Origin: Nitrospira defluvii | GTDB lineage: Bacteria; Nitrospirota; Nitrospiria; Nitrospirales; Nitrospiraceae | Assembly: GCA_000196815.1 (NCBI GenBank) | Contig: FP929003.1 | Span: 2,317,501-2,381,500, forward strand | Direction: 5' to 3' | DNA length: 64,000 nucleotides | In this document: one piece after another, positions 7,118 through 16,056 of the stretch | How the letters are laid out: each line of letters opens with the position of its first letter | Numbering within the stretch: the first letter of the stretch is position 1 | Notes under the pieces: model-generated | What the model was told of the DNA's origin: nothing | Seen by the model: only the letters and a program-made list of their open reading frames with translations | Databases searched by the model: none | Position numbers and translations under genes: made by a program

Positions 7118-7203
7118 ACGGCCGGAACGGTCACGATCCAAACACTGCTTCTGGCACTTGCACGCTTGATGGCCGGATAGGCGACGGGAGGCGCGATTCC
7201 ACC
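7115..7203 (+). repeat. wecB-derived fragment C
   Basis: Two pieces align with wecB. GAACGGCCGGAACGGTCACG (from 7116) resembles 5371-5392. The stretch TTGCACGCTTGATGGCCGGA (from about 7158), followed by GGCGCGATTCC, resembles 5445-5488. The intervening 60 bases are deleted and small indels break the frame. This is the most decayed of the three wecB-derived segments. It separates the vapC remnant from the minus-strand yefM-yoeB pair. Confidence 0.65.
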
Positions 7204-7214
7204 TGCGGAGCGCT

Positions 7215-7469
7215 TCAGTAATGGAAGCGCAGCTGAGCGATCATCAGAGCATCATTTTCAAGACGGTACACCATGCGATGTTCGTCAGTGATTCGGCGAG
7301 ACCAGAATCCTGACAGCGCATGCTTTAACGGTTCGGGCTTGCCCATGCCCGCAAATGGCTCGCGCTGCGTCTCGCGTATCAGCTTATTGATTCGCTCGAC
7401 CATGCGCTTGTCTTGCTGTTGCCAGTACAAGTAATCTTCCCATGCCTCGTCGGCGAACATCAGCTTCAC
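7215..7469 (-). CDS. yoeB: Txe/YoeB-family ribosome-dependent mRNA interferase
   Basis: An 84-residue toxin of the RelE superfamily, YoeB branch. It starts KLMFADEAWEDYLYWQQQDK and carries IRETQREPFAGMGKPEPLKH followed by LSGFWSRRITDEHRMVYRLE, with the C-terminal RFHY that contains the catalytic histidine-tyrosine pair. YoeB cleaves mRNA in the ribosomal A site and is held by YefM. It overlaps the antitoxin gene by four bases. Length and end residues are intact, so it is probably active. Confidence 0.95.
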   Translation of the reverse strand: MKLMFADEAWEDYLYWQQQDKRMVERINKLIRETQREPFAGMGKPEPLKHALSGFWSRRITDEHRMVYRLENDALMIAQLRFHY

Positions 7470-7717
7470 TTGGCTAACTTCCGCTGAACACCTTTGCCGG
7501 CGTTCAGCTGTGCCGCGGCAGCAAGAAGACGTGTGGCGTTGGCAGGGGTGCGCAAGAGATAGGCGGTTTCTTCGAGCGCCTTGTAGTCTTCAAGTGAAAG
7601 CATGACGACGGACTGTTCTCCATTCCGAGTAATGATTAAAGCCTCATGGTCCTCGCATACGCGGTCCATGGCGCTTGCGAGGTTTGCGCGAACGGTCGTA
7701 TAGGTAATTGCATCCAT
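7466..7717 (-). CDS. yefM: YefM/Phd-family antitoxin
   Basis: An 83-residue antitoxin. The N-terminal part DAITYTTVRANLASAMDRVC and ALIITRNGEQSVVMLSLEDY is the Phd/YefM DNA-binding fold; the C-terminal tail (LLAAAAQLNAGKGVQRKL) wraps the toxin. It is preceded by AAGGAGG seven bases before the ATG. It both neutralises YoeB and represses the operon in characterised cases, and the promoter region contains the TGTACA-type palindrome expected for YefM. Confidence 0.95.
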   Translation of the reverse strand: MDAITYTTVRANLASAMDRVCEDHEALIITRNGEQSVVMLSLEDYKALEETAYLLRTPANATRLLAAAAQLNAGKGVQRKLAK

Positions 7718-7733
7718 GGCAGGCCTCCTTATA

Positions 7734-7751
7734 TGTACGTGTTACTGTACA
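7734..7751 (-). promoter_or_regulatory. Candidate YefM operator
   Basis: TGTAC at 7734-7738 and GTACA at 7747-7751 form an inverted repeat just upstream of the yefM ribosome site. The E. coli YefM operator is known for TGTACA-core palindromes, so this is a likely autoregulatory site. Confidence 0.5.
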
Positions 7752-8438
7752 TTGCGAGCGATCGAAAGTCTAGCTCCGAAAAAAACGCCAACCTGACATC
7801 GTGAACCTGACTGTGTGCCGGGTTCTGCGTGCAACGAACGCGGCACTCATCGGCCCAGTGTCACCGGAGGATAAGAATATGGGATGCGAGCAACTACTGC
7901 CGAGGAAGGCCGCAACAAGGTCGCGGGCGGCAGGACTCGGTTAACATAGCAGGAGCTTTTGAGAAGGGTACTTGAACGACCTAAGAGGATAGAAAAGCCA
8001 TCGCCGGGACAGACAAGTATCCGGGATGCCGGAAAACAGCAGGAAAGCCACTAGCAGGATGCGGAAAAAGTCCGCCAGCGGCGTTCTCGCATCGCTCAGC
8101 GGCTCACCGTGCCGCAAGAGTACGATTCGCCCCTGTGCTCGCTGCGGCCTTGCTGGACGGCCTTTTTGCGCATCCTGCGAGGCTGTTCAACGTCGTCCCA
8201 CACCGCGTATCTGTGGTGGCTTTGGGACTCAACATGAGTTTTTCCGCAACCTGTTAGGAGTCTGTCCGAGTCATCCTTCGTTGCGAGGCGAAGGAGCTGC
8301 TGGTAGTTGTGAGGCTGCAGGCGCGAAAAAACCGGAGGTATATTCACTGGAATACGTTGAGGATTTTTTCGGGCCGAAAACGACGCAGATGCCGGCAGAT
8401 CGTTATTCGCAGCAGAATGGCATGACTCGAGCAGACTC
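7752..8438. other. Gene-free region with MITE-like element
   Basis: No convincing gene. Several overlapping open frames exist but none shows family features. The main content is the repeat at 8051-8257. The left part (7752-8050) is not recognised; the right part (8258-8438) runs to the end of the convergent-side lyase gene. Confidence 0.5.
8051..8257 (+). repeat. MITE-like repeat with terminal inverted repeats, copy 1
   Basis: The left end CTAGCAGGATGCGGAAAAAG (8051-8070) is the inverse complement, with few mismatches, of the right end TTTTTCCGCAACCTGTTAG (8239-8257). Inside, at 8162-8178, CTTTTTGCGCATCCTGC is a further inverted copy of the end, preceded by GCGGCCTTGCTGGACGGCC. The second copy at 62467-62814 has the same ends and shares the inner block in opposite orientation. 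No transposase is encoded, so it would be non-autonomous. Confidence 0.75.
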
Positions 8439-10427
8439 CTACACGAATCGCAAACGCGTCATGAATTCATGCGGGATAGCACCGGTATAGGCGACCCGCA
8501 GCGTCGTGATTGGATGCTTGGAACCATACCGTGTCGAAGCCCATCCGCCCACCGGTTGCACGCTACCCTCGCAAAGGGTACTTGTCCCTCCCTCAACGGT
8601 GAGTAGGAGCGGGTGATCGAACCCTTCCAAGCGATAGCCCCCCTCCACGGGAATCGGTCGGCAGCCTAAGTGCCAGTTCAGTTCAACATGATGCGTGCCG
8701 GTGCCCGTCAGCCAGTCCCAGATCATCCAGGAGCCGGGCGGCTCATACGAGACTCCCCGCAAATGAGTCACCCCTAACCGTTCCTTGTATCCATAGTGCC
8801 TGGCGATGACGGTTATTTTTCCCTCGGGCGTCTCGTCTTTGTACACGAGATGCGTATCGAAGGGCAGAGACCAGGCCAGTGGACCATCCTGGACCGCCTG
8901 GTCCAACCCGTCGATGGTCACCGTATTATGGGCGCGTGTACTACGAAAATACGTCCGCCACTCATCATGACCCGTACAGGTATAGGTACCCGGGTCGATC
9001 AGCACATCACGCGCTCCCACCTGAAGCAACAAAGACAGCGCATCGGCATGACCGTGCCGATACCGTGGGGCCATCCCCAGCGCGCCATGATCGAAAATCG
9101 CCTTGTCTCGCATCCGGCCGCGAAGGATCGAATACCCCGAAAGATGAAAGGTGGTCAGCCCGGGAGAGTGCGCCTTGGTAGGATGAATAAAATGCATGTA
9201 TGGAGACAGCGCGTGCTCATCCTCGCCTTCCCCGATCGGCGGAAGCTTCCCGTCGGTTGAGTTGCGGAATGCATCCAGAAAATCGCGGCTGCGCGCAAAC
9301 ACCTGGCGGATCTTCTCAGGCACAGGCGACTGCCGGTGATCGAGAAGCGTTAACACCATCCCATACAGATCCGTACAGAATTGTAGGTATCCCACTCCCT
9401 GCTCCTGGCTGCCGCCGTCATGACTGATGTGCCGGGGAGTTTCTTCTTCCAACAGGTAATGCCCGAACGCGAGCCATCGCTCGGCCATGTCCATTTCAGG
9501 AAAAAGACTGCCGGCATAGATCAACGCCACCGCAGCCGCCAGCGTGTCATGAGGGGTAATCAAGCGAAGCGACAGACGTTTTCGGATCAATTCCGCATGA
9601 CCGGCAATGAGGGTCAGCACCGCAGGCCACACTCGGTCAGAAGTGGGCGCTAATGGACGGAGTGCATCCATCGCATGACAGACCGCCAGGAGGCGCAGCG
9701 CGCATTCTGTCGGAGAGATGTAGTGGATCCCGGTCAAAAACGGATTCGCCTCAACCCAGGAAACGAGCTGTGCCTCTACCGCCGCCACGGCCGATGAACG
9801 CACAACCGGTTCAGCCTGCTGTGCCAACATAGCCAGGAGCACCAGGTGCTGGAGGCGTGAAGGCTCCCACGCCATGCGAATATCTCCGCAGGGGTTGCCG
9901 GACTGAAACGGGATGTCGGCAAAAAACCGTCGTGGCCAGAGAGCTCCCGTATCCGGCGCTCGATGCCAACAGGAGCCGTCGGGAGCCCAGGCCCAGGAAT
10001 ACCCAAAGATGGTCACGACGCCTTTGAGCAGAGCCTCCAGCCGGTCATCGTCTGCCGGAAGATGCCAGGGCAAGGGAGGCAGCATCGGCGAGGGACCGGC
10101 GCAGAATGAATAGCGCGGCACATCCTGCGCCGTAAATGGTCGATGGAGTGATTGCCGACCGAGTCCCTGCCGCAGGTGCAGCAGCGAAAACAGCGCGCGT
10201 TCTCTCGCATGACTCCACCATTCCAATCGTCCCGGCGCGGCGAGGGCTTTCACCGACGAAGCGAGGCGTTGGGGAAGGGCATTGGGATTGAATGACAGCG
10301 TTACGCGCACTGACAAGCCATGCAGAATGAATGGGAAAGAAATTGGTGAACAAGGCTCCGTCCATTCGGCCTTGATTAAGTGCCACGTCGAACAAGGCAC
10401 AGTACATTCGTCGAGCGCTGAGGTCAA
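8439..10427 (-). CDS. Heparinase II/III-family polysaccharide lyase
   Basis: Up to 662 residues. The N-terminal half is an alpha-toroid-like domain; the C-terminal half carries the heparinase II/III domain with MAPRYRHGHADALSLLL, LIDPGTYTCTGHDEWRTYFR and STRAHNTVTIDG, containing the histidines and tyrosine expected near the active site. Such enzymes cleave uronic-acid polysaccharides by beta-elimination. The start is uncertain: the first 40 residues look unlike the family, and a GTG near SVRVTLSFNPN is a likely true start. No signal peptide is clear. It is transcribed away from the rest of the locus and resembles a second family member at 23186-24886. Confidence 0.85.
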   Translation of the reverse strand: MTSALDECTVPCSTWHLIKAEWTEPCSPISFPFILHGLSVRVTLSFNPNALPQRLASSVKALAAPGRLEWWSHARERALFSLLHLRQGLGRQSLHRPFTAQDVPRYSFCAGPSPMLPPLPWHLPADDDRLEALLKGVVTIFGYSWAWAPDGSCWHRAPDTGALWPRRFFADIPFQSGNPCGDIRMAWEPSRLQHLVLLAMLAQQAEPVVRSSAVAAVEAQLVSWVEANPFLTGIHYISPTECALRLLAVCHAMDALRPLAPTSDRVWPAVLTLIAGHAELIRKRLSLRLITPHDTLAAAVALIYAGSLFPEMDMAERWLAFGHYLLEEETPRHISHDGGSQEQGVGYLQFCTDLYGMVLTLLDHRQSPVPEKIRQVFARSRDFLDAFRNSTDGKLPPIGEGEDEHALSPYMHFIHPTKAHSPGLTTFHLSGYSILRGRMRDKAIFDHGALGMAPRYRHGHADALSLLLQVGARDVLIDPGTYTCTGHDEWRTYFRSTRAHNTVTIDGLDQAVQDGPLAWSLPFDTHLVYKDETPEGKITVIARHYGYKERLGVTHLRGVSYEPPGSWMIWDWLTGTGTHHVELNWHLGCRPIPVEGGYRLEGFDHPLLLTVEGGTSTLCEGSVQPVGGWASTRYGSKHPITTLRVAYTGAIPHEFMTRLRFV

Positions 10428-10967
10428 TGCCGAAATACCACGTAACCCTGCACCGTTGGCGTGACGCAGGCGTGCCGACAGAGCGGGAGACGTGCGTCAG
10501 AATACGACAGCCGGTGCATGGATTTTCAGTCGGGGGCGGATGGCACTAACACTACGTAGCTGAATTGTGATAAGGAACCTGCTTTAGTGAATAGTTTTGC
10601 AAGAACATGTGTGATTGACTGGCCAACGTCGCCAAAGATTCTGTGGCGAAACACCGTTAGGCCTAACACCTTCTGGGGTGCGCAAGCGCGATGCACGATT
10701 AAAAACCCCTGCATCAATGGTTTCAGTAATATCCATCGTCAGCTTAAGGGGCCTCAAGCTCTTAGCGATTTCTAGCTATTCTGGTGTGCGGCTAATTGAT
10801 CAATCACCCATTTCACCGCTCCCTCACGCAAAGGCGTTGAAGCCTCATATGCCACATTCGGCACTTCTGGCCTGCATGTGCGGAAGTCTACCCCTGGGAA
10901 GGGAACCAGTTTGATATTTATATGCATCAAACGACGCGCGACTATCTACTAAGGTGGGGAGATAACG
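10428..10967. other. Intergenic region between divergent polysaccharide genes
   Basis: About 540 bases without a supported gene. It holds a perfect 12-bp palindrome GTTAGGCCTAAC at 10656-10667 and a looser inverted repeat with GATGCA/TGCATC arms about 25 bases further on. Both may be regulatory sites for the divergent genes. Composition becomes AT-rich here. A strong ribosome site (AAGGTGGGGAG) closes the region before 10968. Confidence 0.45.
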
Positions 10968-13265
10968 ATGATGCTAGCACCGCAATCGATTTCCCAATGT
11001 TTTCGTAAAATGAACGCACTCATTCCAACAAAATACGTCCAATGTGCGACTCCGAAACCTGCCGCTGGCTGGAAACAGACGCCAGGCAAAGATCAATGGC
11101 AGCAATCATATGCCAGACGGTTACTACCCATCATGGTTGGATGCCTACTGCTATCTCTGCCTGTTTCAGAAGCTTTTCCAGGAGCACGCATTGTTGCTTC
11201 CCGCGTAGATCCGCAGCCTAACTATCATTTCACGCAAGATGCAGGCGACGTTGCACAACTCACCGATGGCCAAACTGTGCTCTATCCACTCTGGAAAAAT
11301 CGAGCCGCGGTAGGATGGGCAAGAGCTACGCCGATAAAAATTTGGTTAACCTTACACGGAGTACCTCCTACACAATCTCAGTTCTCAGGCCGGCTAAGCA
11401 TTCATACCGTAGTACGCTCAAAATCAGGCATACAGATACCCAATCGAGTGGATGTCTACACCTCCGATGGGAAAAGTTTATGGGCACATGTTAATGGTAT
11501 GCAACTGAAGCCTTCTGAATTCAAAGATGGGCAAGATCATTGGTTGCACATGGATATTAGCAGTGTTTCATCTAAACTCTTGGTAGTGATTCACGCAAGT
11601 GGTGAATATTTTTTCACTGATGAGATAATTTGGGAAGATACACCCGCGCCACCAGTTGCTTCTGAACGTCCAAATCTAAAAGGGCCCCAACAGGCTGTGA
11701 CTGATAGTCTTTCACGAATGAAAAAAAATTTTACAGCGAGCACACTGGCCACGCCTCAGCAGATTTTACAATGGGGTTCGTCCTTCGGCGGGGAACCCAT
11801 TGTGGCTTGGGTTGAAAACCCATGGGATACACTGACAAGCACCCCTAGCCCGACACGTATTCAGGATGGGGCAGGAAAATCAGTTCGCTTAAGTGGCATT
11901 CAAAATGAGTACGAGACAAGTTGTATAGGCATATTGAACCCTACATCGTCAGATCGCATGGTCTCTTTATCTTGGGATGGGGATGCAACTGTTGCGCAAG
12001 CCGTGCAAGTTCGCATCGTGAAAGCGGTGATGGCTGCGGACGGAAAAATTGTTTACGACGCCTTAATTCCGCATGCCTTAAGTGAACCAATCAACATGGC
12101 CCCGAATACTACTACCTATCTCTGGCTGACGGTAGACTTACGTCGCTTACCGGTGGGCTCTAGTACAGCTAGTCTTGAGCTGAGTAGTTCCAAGTTCAAG
12201 TTACGCATACCAATCGAAATTCACGTTGCGAACACTACATTACAACAAGGTGAGATAGGTGCGGTAAACTGGGCATACACCAAAGATCTACCGATTTGGC
12301 AAGCTCCTAAAGCAGCCGTGAATGACTTAGTTGCTCACAGGATCAACGTTTTTGTTATTCCGGCATCAGATCTACCCCAGCCAACCACAAGATCAACAGC
12401 TTATGCCGCCACTTTCCCGAAACTCTCTGCCTATCTACAACTATTCGGCACGAAAAGCTTCTATCTACTCTACTTCCAATGGATACCAGAACGATTTAAC
12501 GAACAAGGCCTTTCCTGGCTGGATCCATCCAGTGGATTTGATCCACATCAACGGCGCAGAGCGGTGGAAGATTGGTTAAAGCTTATCAGAGATACAATGG
12601 CTCAGGCCGGTGTTAAAGAGTCACAATGGGCTCTCTATCCAGTTGATGAGCCGAGCGGAAAGCATCGGGCATTCATGCAATTCATGCTATCGCTCTTAAA
12701 AGAACTCGCCCCTACAGTTCAAATCTATGCTAATCCCATAGACACTCCCAGTAACCCGACGAGTGTGAGCGATTTACAGGCCTTGGAGCCATATGTGGAT
12801 ATTTGGCAGCCCGATATCAGTTTTGCAGAAAAATCCGGGAAAGGATTTTTCCAATCTCTTAGGAAGAAGTGGTGGATCTACGGCAATCCGACTCGCCCGG
12901 CAAAATCACAAGCACCCATGCATTACCGATCTATCTCATGGCGGGCTTGGCAATTAGGGGCTTCAGGTGTCGGATTCTGGTCCTACAGTAATACGGGTGG
13001 CACGTCCGCCTGGGATGACTTGGATGGGCGGATGCCGGATTGGGCTGTGGTCTACGAAGGCGACCCGCTCATAAGCAGTCGGCGATGGGAAGCGTTCAGA
13101 GAGGGCGTCGAAGATTTCCTGCTACTTCGCTACCTTGATCCCCAACGAACCTTATTGGAGCAACAATTCAAAGAATATGACAATAGAGAAATCAGTGCGT
13201 ACATGAATCGCTCACGTGAAGCGCTCTTGGCGCGCTCTCTAAATATCAGGCACGGGGAGCCTTGA
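10968..13265 (+). CDS. DUF4091 glycosidase-like secreted protein
   Basis: A 765-residue protein with a hydrophobic export segment (MVGCLLLSLPVSEAFPG) about 56 residues in; ATG 11133 could be the true start. The middle forms beta-rich domains. The C-terminal part matches the DUF4091 family related to GH123-type glycosidases: ALYPVDEPSGKH with an acidic pair, VDIWQPDISF, and GVGFWSYSNTGGTSAWDDLD followed by SSRRWEAFREGVEDFLLLRY. It may hydrolyse or modify the polymer outside the cytoplasm. Its stop overlaps the start of the polymerase gene by one base, so it is part of the biosynthetic operon. Base composition is clearly more AT-rich than the regions to either side. Confidence 0.78.
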   Translation: MMLAPQSISQCFRKMNALIPTKYVQCATPKPAAGWKQTPGKDQWQQSYARRLLPIMVGCLLLSLPVSEAFPGARIVASRVDPQPNYHFTQDAGDVAQLTDGQTVLYPLWKNRAAVGWARATPIKIWLTLHGVPPTQSQFSGRLSIHTVVRSKSGIQIPNRVDVYTSDGKSLWAHVNGMQLKPSEFKDGQDHWLHMDISSVSSKLLVVIHASGEYFFTDEIIWEDTPAPPVASERPNLKGPQQAVTDSLSRMKKNFTASTLATPQQILQWGSSFGGEPIVAWVENPWDTLTSTPSPTRIQDGAGKSVRLSGIQNEYETSCIGILNPTSSDRMVSLSWDGDATVAQAVQVRIVKAVMAADGKIVYDALIPHALSEPINMAPNTTTYLWLTVDLRRLPVGSSTASLELSSSKFKLRIPIEIHVANTTLQQGEIGAVNWAYTKDLPIWQAPKAAVNDLVAHRINVFVIPASDLPQPTTRSTAYAATFPKLSAYLQLFGTKSFYLLYFQWIPERFNEQGLSWLDPSSGFDPHQRRRAVEDWLKLIRDTMAQAGVKESQWALYPVDEPSGKHRAFMQFMLSLLKELAPTVQIYANPIDTPSNPTSVSDLQALEPYVDIWQPDISFAEKSGKGFFQSLRKKWWIYGNPTRPAKSQAPMHYRSISWRAWQLGASGVGFWSYSNTGGTSAWDDLDGRMPDWAVVYEGDPLISSRRWEAFREGVEDFLLLRYLDPQRTLLEQQFKEYDNREISAYMNRSREALLARSLNIRHGEP

Positions 13266-14644
13266 TGGTGACTGAGAACTTTCTGGTTACTCCAGCAGAG
13301 ACTATCAAGCACGAGCATCACGGAGACTTCCTTGCTGGCCTCTTTCTGACCGGCGCACTCGTCATGTCAACCTCCCTGGATTATCTTTGGTATGGACCGC
13401 TTCCGGCGTGGTTGATTGTCAGTCTGACCGGTCTTGCAGTTAGCACCCTCTTGCCAAAGCACCGCTCAGCCATGGGACAAGTTATTCGCCATGCGGGGCT
13501 TTCGATCATTCTGCCATGGCTCGCATTTATCCTCCTGGTCTCAGCTCTGGATGCGACGAAAGGCCTCATTGAAGAGAGCTTCTCAAAGCGCGTTCTGCTC
13601 AGTTCGTCCACGCTTTTGTTGCTGATTATGACGGCTGTATGGGCCGCACGCGTCAGACCGGCAGTGGTTGTATACGTACTCGCTGTCATCATCGCCGTGC
13701 AAGGCATTGTGTGTATGGCTCAGTATAGCAACATAGGCTCTGCATGGAACCTACCTGAGACTATTCTGAAGAAGAGCGGGGCCCGAGCAGATAAAGTTAC
13801 TTTATATGATATTGAATTCAAGGATGTGGGCAGAGTTCGTGGCACTAACCCTCTTGTGCATAAGTTTAACAGCATGCAAGGGGTTGCATCGGTATTTTTG
13901 TTGGCGGTTTTAGTGCTTAATCTACAGTTCAATAATCCGCTACGCATACGCATGGCATTATTGGTACCCCTGACTCTCTGCGGTAGCGTTGGAATGGTCC
14001 TTACCTTCTCGCGATCAACCATTTTTGGTACCGTCGTGGCACTCCTTGTTATTCTTTGGAATATTCGCAAGGCAGGAACTGTATTGGTGCTTGTGGTAGC
14101 CGGTGGACTTATCTACTTAGGCGCAGAGCAGCTGGGGATACGGGAGGCGAAGCAGTTCAATCGAGTCACGGATTTCTCCCTAACTCGAGCGACTAACGCT
14201 AGTCGGCTAGCGCAATATTCTTATGCCTTAAAGGAGATTTCAGAGAACCCTTTGATGGGAAAACCCGAGGGCGCCTCAACTGATCGATTGCTCGTACATT
14301 CTGTTATTCTGCGCCTTATGACAGACTACGGACTGATAGGAACGCTACCTTATCTGCTAGTCCTGCTGAATCTGACACTGTTCTTTTTCCGTCATCGCGC
14401 GGAGAGAGGCCATCATACCAAAATCCTGGCACTCGCAAGCATCTGTTCTCTTTGCGTCGGAGTCCTTGATGCCTGGTCTCATTCGAGCGGGATCATGGTT
14501 CGTGACGTTGCTCAACCTGCAATGTATGGTGCCTTTTGGGGAGCGATGCTTCGGCAACTTCCAGCACCTGCCCCACCGCCAAGAATTCGAGATATATACT
14601 CGTCGCAAGATGCGTTTTTACTTCCGACTGTTCAACAACGATGA
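13265..14644 (+). CDS. O-antigen ligase / Wzy-like polymerase
   Basis: About 459 residues with roughly eleven to twelve membrane segments and a large periplasmic loop after residue 160. The features LTFSRSTIFG, ATNASRLAQYSYAL and HSVILRLMTDYGLIG resemble the Wzy_C/O-antigen ligase family, which joins repeat units or transfers the finished chain in the periplasm. The ATG at 13265 overlaps the preceding stop; the TTG three bases earlier is less likely. A flippase gene overlaps its end, matching a Wzx/Wzy-type assembly route. Confidence 0.85.
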   Translation: MVTENFLVTPAETIKHEHHGDFLAGLFLTGALVMSTSLDYLWYGPLPAWLIVSLTGLAVSTLLPKHRSAMGQVIRHAGLSIILPWLAFILLVSALDATKGLIEESFSKRVLLSSSTLLLLIMTAVWAARVRPAVVVYVLAVIIAVQGIVCMAQYSNIGSAWNLPETILKKSGARADKVTLYDIEFKDVGRVRGTNPLVHKFNSMQGVASVFLLAVLVLNLQFNNPLRIRMALLVPLTLCGSVGMVLTFSRSTIFGTVVALLVILWNIRKAGTVLVLVVAGGLIYLGAEQLGIREAKQFNRVTDFSLTRATNASRLAQYSYALKEISENPLMGKPEGASTDRLLVHSVILRLMTDYGLIGTLPYLLVLLNLTLFFFRHRAERGHHTKILALASICSLCVGVLDAWSHSSGIMVRDVAQPAMYGAFWGAMLRQLPAPAPPPRIRDIYSSQDAFLLPTVQQR

Positions 14645-16056
14645 AATTCATTCAATATTTTCACTCCGCCACCGGTTGGCTGGCGATCGCGCTTTTCCTT
14701 CGTTTAGGATCAGGGATTCTGCTTCTGCCCCTGATCTTGCGATATGTTCCGGAGAACCAACTAGGCCTCTGGTATGTCTTTCTGAGCGTAGGCAACGCTG
14801 CAGTTATGATTGATCTGGGGTTTTCCAAAACTGCGATTCGTTCGGTCTCAGCGCTATGGGCGGGTGCAGGTCAACTCACAGCTCAAGGCGTGGCGCTAGC
14901 CGACAGGGCCATGCCAAACTATGGCGGTGTGCGAGACCTCCTTGCTGCCATGCGGCTGCTCTATCTCCTAATGGCTCTTGTCGTAGCATTATATTTGATT
15001 ATTGCTGATTACTTTCTAATTCCTTGGGGCGCGGTGAGTGACTTGACACCGAACTCGCCGCGGTTCGCATGGTACGTGTATGCCGCGGGACAGGTCGTTA
15101 CAGCCTATACTCGATGGCAAATCCCGGTTCTGTCGGGAATAGGCAAGATGCGTCTATCGCAACAATACGTCGCCGCAAGCACGGTGATTTACCTCGGCAC
15201 GGCCGCCTTCCTGCTGGTAATTGGTTATGAACTTCTTGGAATCGCGATAGGGCAACTCGTTCAAATCGTCCTAGGTCGAATCTTGTTTGCCAACGCGCTC
15301 AAGAGGTTCGTGCCTGTCTCACTGACACGCATCTCGCTGTCCAAACTTTTTAGTATTGTCAGTACGATCTGGCCAAACACGTGGCGCCATGGCTGCATGA
15401 TTCTCTCTGGTACGCTAGTTGCCAGTACAAATACTCTCATTGTTGCAAATCAGTTAGGGCTGGAACAGGCGTCTCGGTTTGGCCTCAGCCAGCAGCTTTT
15501 TGGACTGCTCGAGCAACTTGCAGGTATCTTGGTGGCTGCTAAGATTGCCGATCTTACAGCGTTGCAGGTGCAGGGAAAGCTCGATGCAATGCGGAGAATG
15601 GTCTTACCTAGACTATCGGCGAGCTGGTTACTGTTTAGTGCTGGGGCTTTCGTCATTATACTAATCGGCCCCTCCATTCTGCATCTCCTCGATAGCAAAA
15701 CCTCTCTGCTGACACCCGCTGCCCTTCAACTGTTTGCCGCGGAGCGTTTCTTCCAGTTCAATCAAAATCAACACGTCAGATTGGTTGTAGCTACCAATCG
15801 AATTCCCTTTTTAACCGGCTATATTGTGTCAATGCTTCTGGTGCCGCCTTTAGCGTGGCTTGGGGCTTCCTATGCAGGCATAATGGGCTTGATTGCGGCA
15901 AATTTCATTGTGCAGTGGTTATACAACAATCCAGTCTCGGCGTTTCATGCTGCGAATGACTTGGGCTTTGGTGTCATGGAATATTATCGTGCAGCGATCA
16001 TGTCCCTGGCGGAGAAATTCGGAAGGCTTAAATCAATGTGCACGGTTGTGCTGTGA
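14641..16056 (+). CDS. Wzx-type polysaccharide flippase
   Basis: A 471-residue protein with about twelve to fourteen membrane segments, starting MKFIQYFHSATGWLAIALFL. The N-terminal segment LRLGSGILLLPLILRYVPEN, then LGLWYVFLSVGNAAVMIDLG, is typical of MOP-superfamily oligosaccharide flippases, which move lipid-linked repeat units across the inner membrane. The ATG at 14641 overlaps the polymerase stop. The adjacent polymerase, glycosyltransferases and methyltransferases support this role. Confidence 0.88.
   Translation: MKFIQYFHSATGWLAIALFLRLGSGILLLPLILRYVPENQLGLWYVFLSVGNAAVMIDLGFSKTAIRSVSALWAGAGQLTAQGVALADRAMPNYGGVRDLLAAMRLLYLLMALVVALYLIIADYFLIPWGAVSDLTPNSPRFAWYVYAAGQVVTAYTRWQIPVLSGIGKMRLSQQYVAASTVIYLGTAAFLLVIGYELLGIAIGQLVQIVLGRILFANALKRFVPVSLTRISLSKLFSIVSTIWPNTWRHGCMILSGTLVASTNTLIVANQLGLEQASRFGLSQQLFGLLEQLAGILVAAKIADLTALQVQGKLDAMRRMVLPRLSASWLLFSAGAFVIILIGPSILHLLDSKTSLLTPAALQLFAAERFFQFNQNQHVRLVVATNRIPFLTGYIVSMLLVPPLAWLGASYAGIMGLIAANFIVQWLYNNPVSAFHAANDLGFGVMEYYRAAIMSLAEKFGRLKSMCTVVL

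Noticed and set aside
8026-8490. 154-residue open frame across the MITE-like repeat
   Set aside because: Most of it is repeat sequence read in one frame; the protein is rich in Cys and Arg with no recognisable domain.
10587-10775. 62-residue frame in the gap before the DUF4091 gene
   Set aside because: It crosses a palindrome and lacks family features or a convincing ribosome site.
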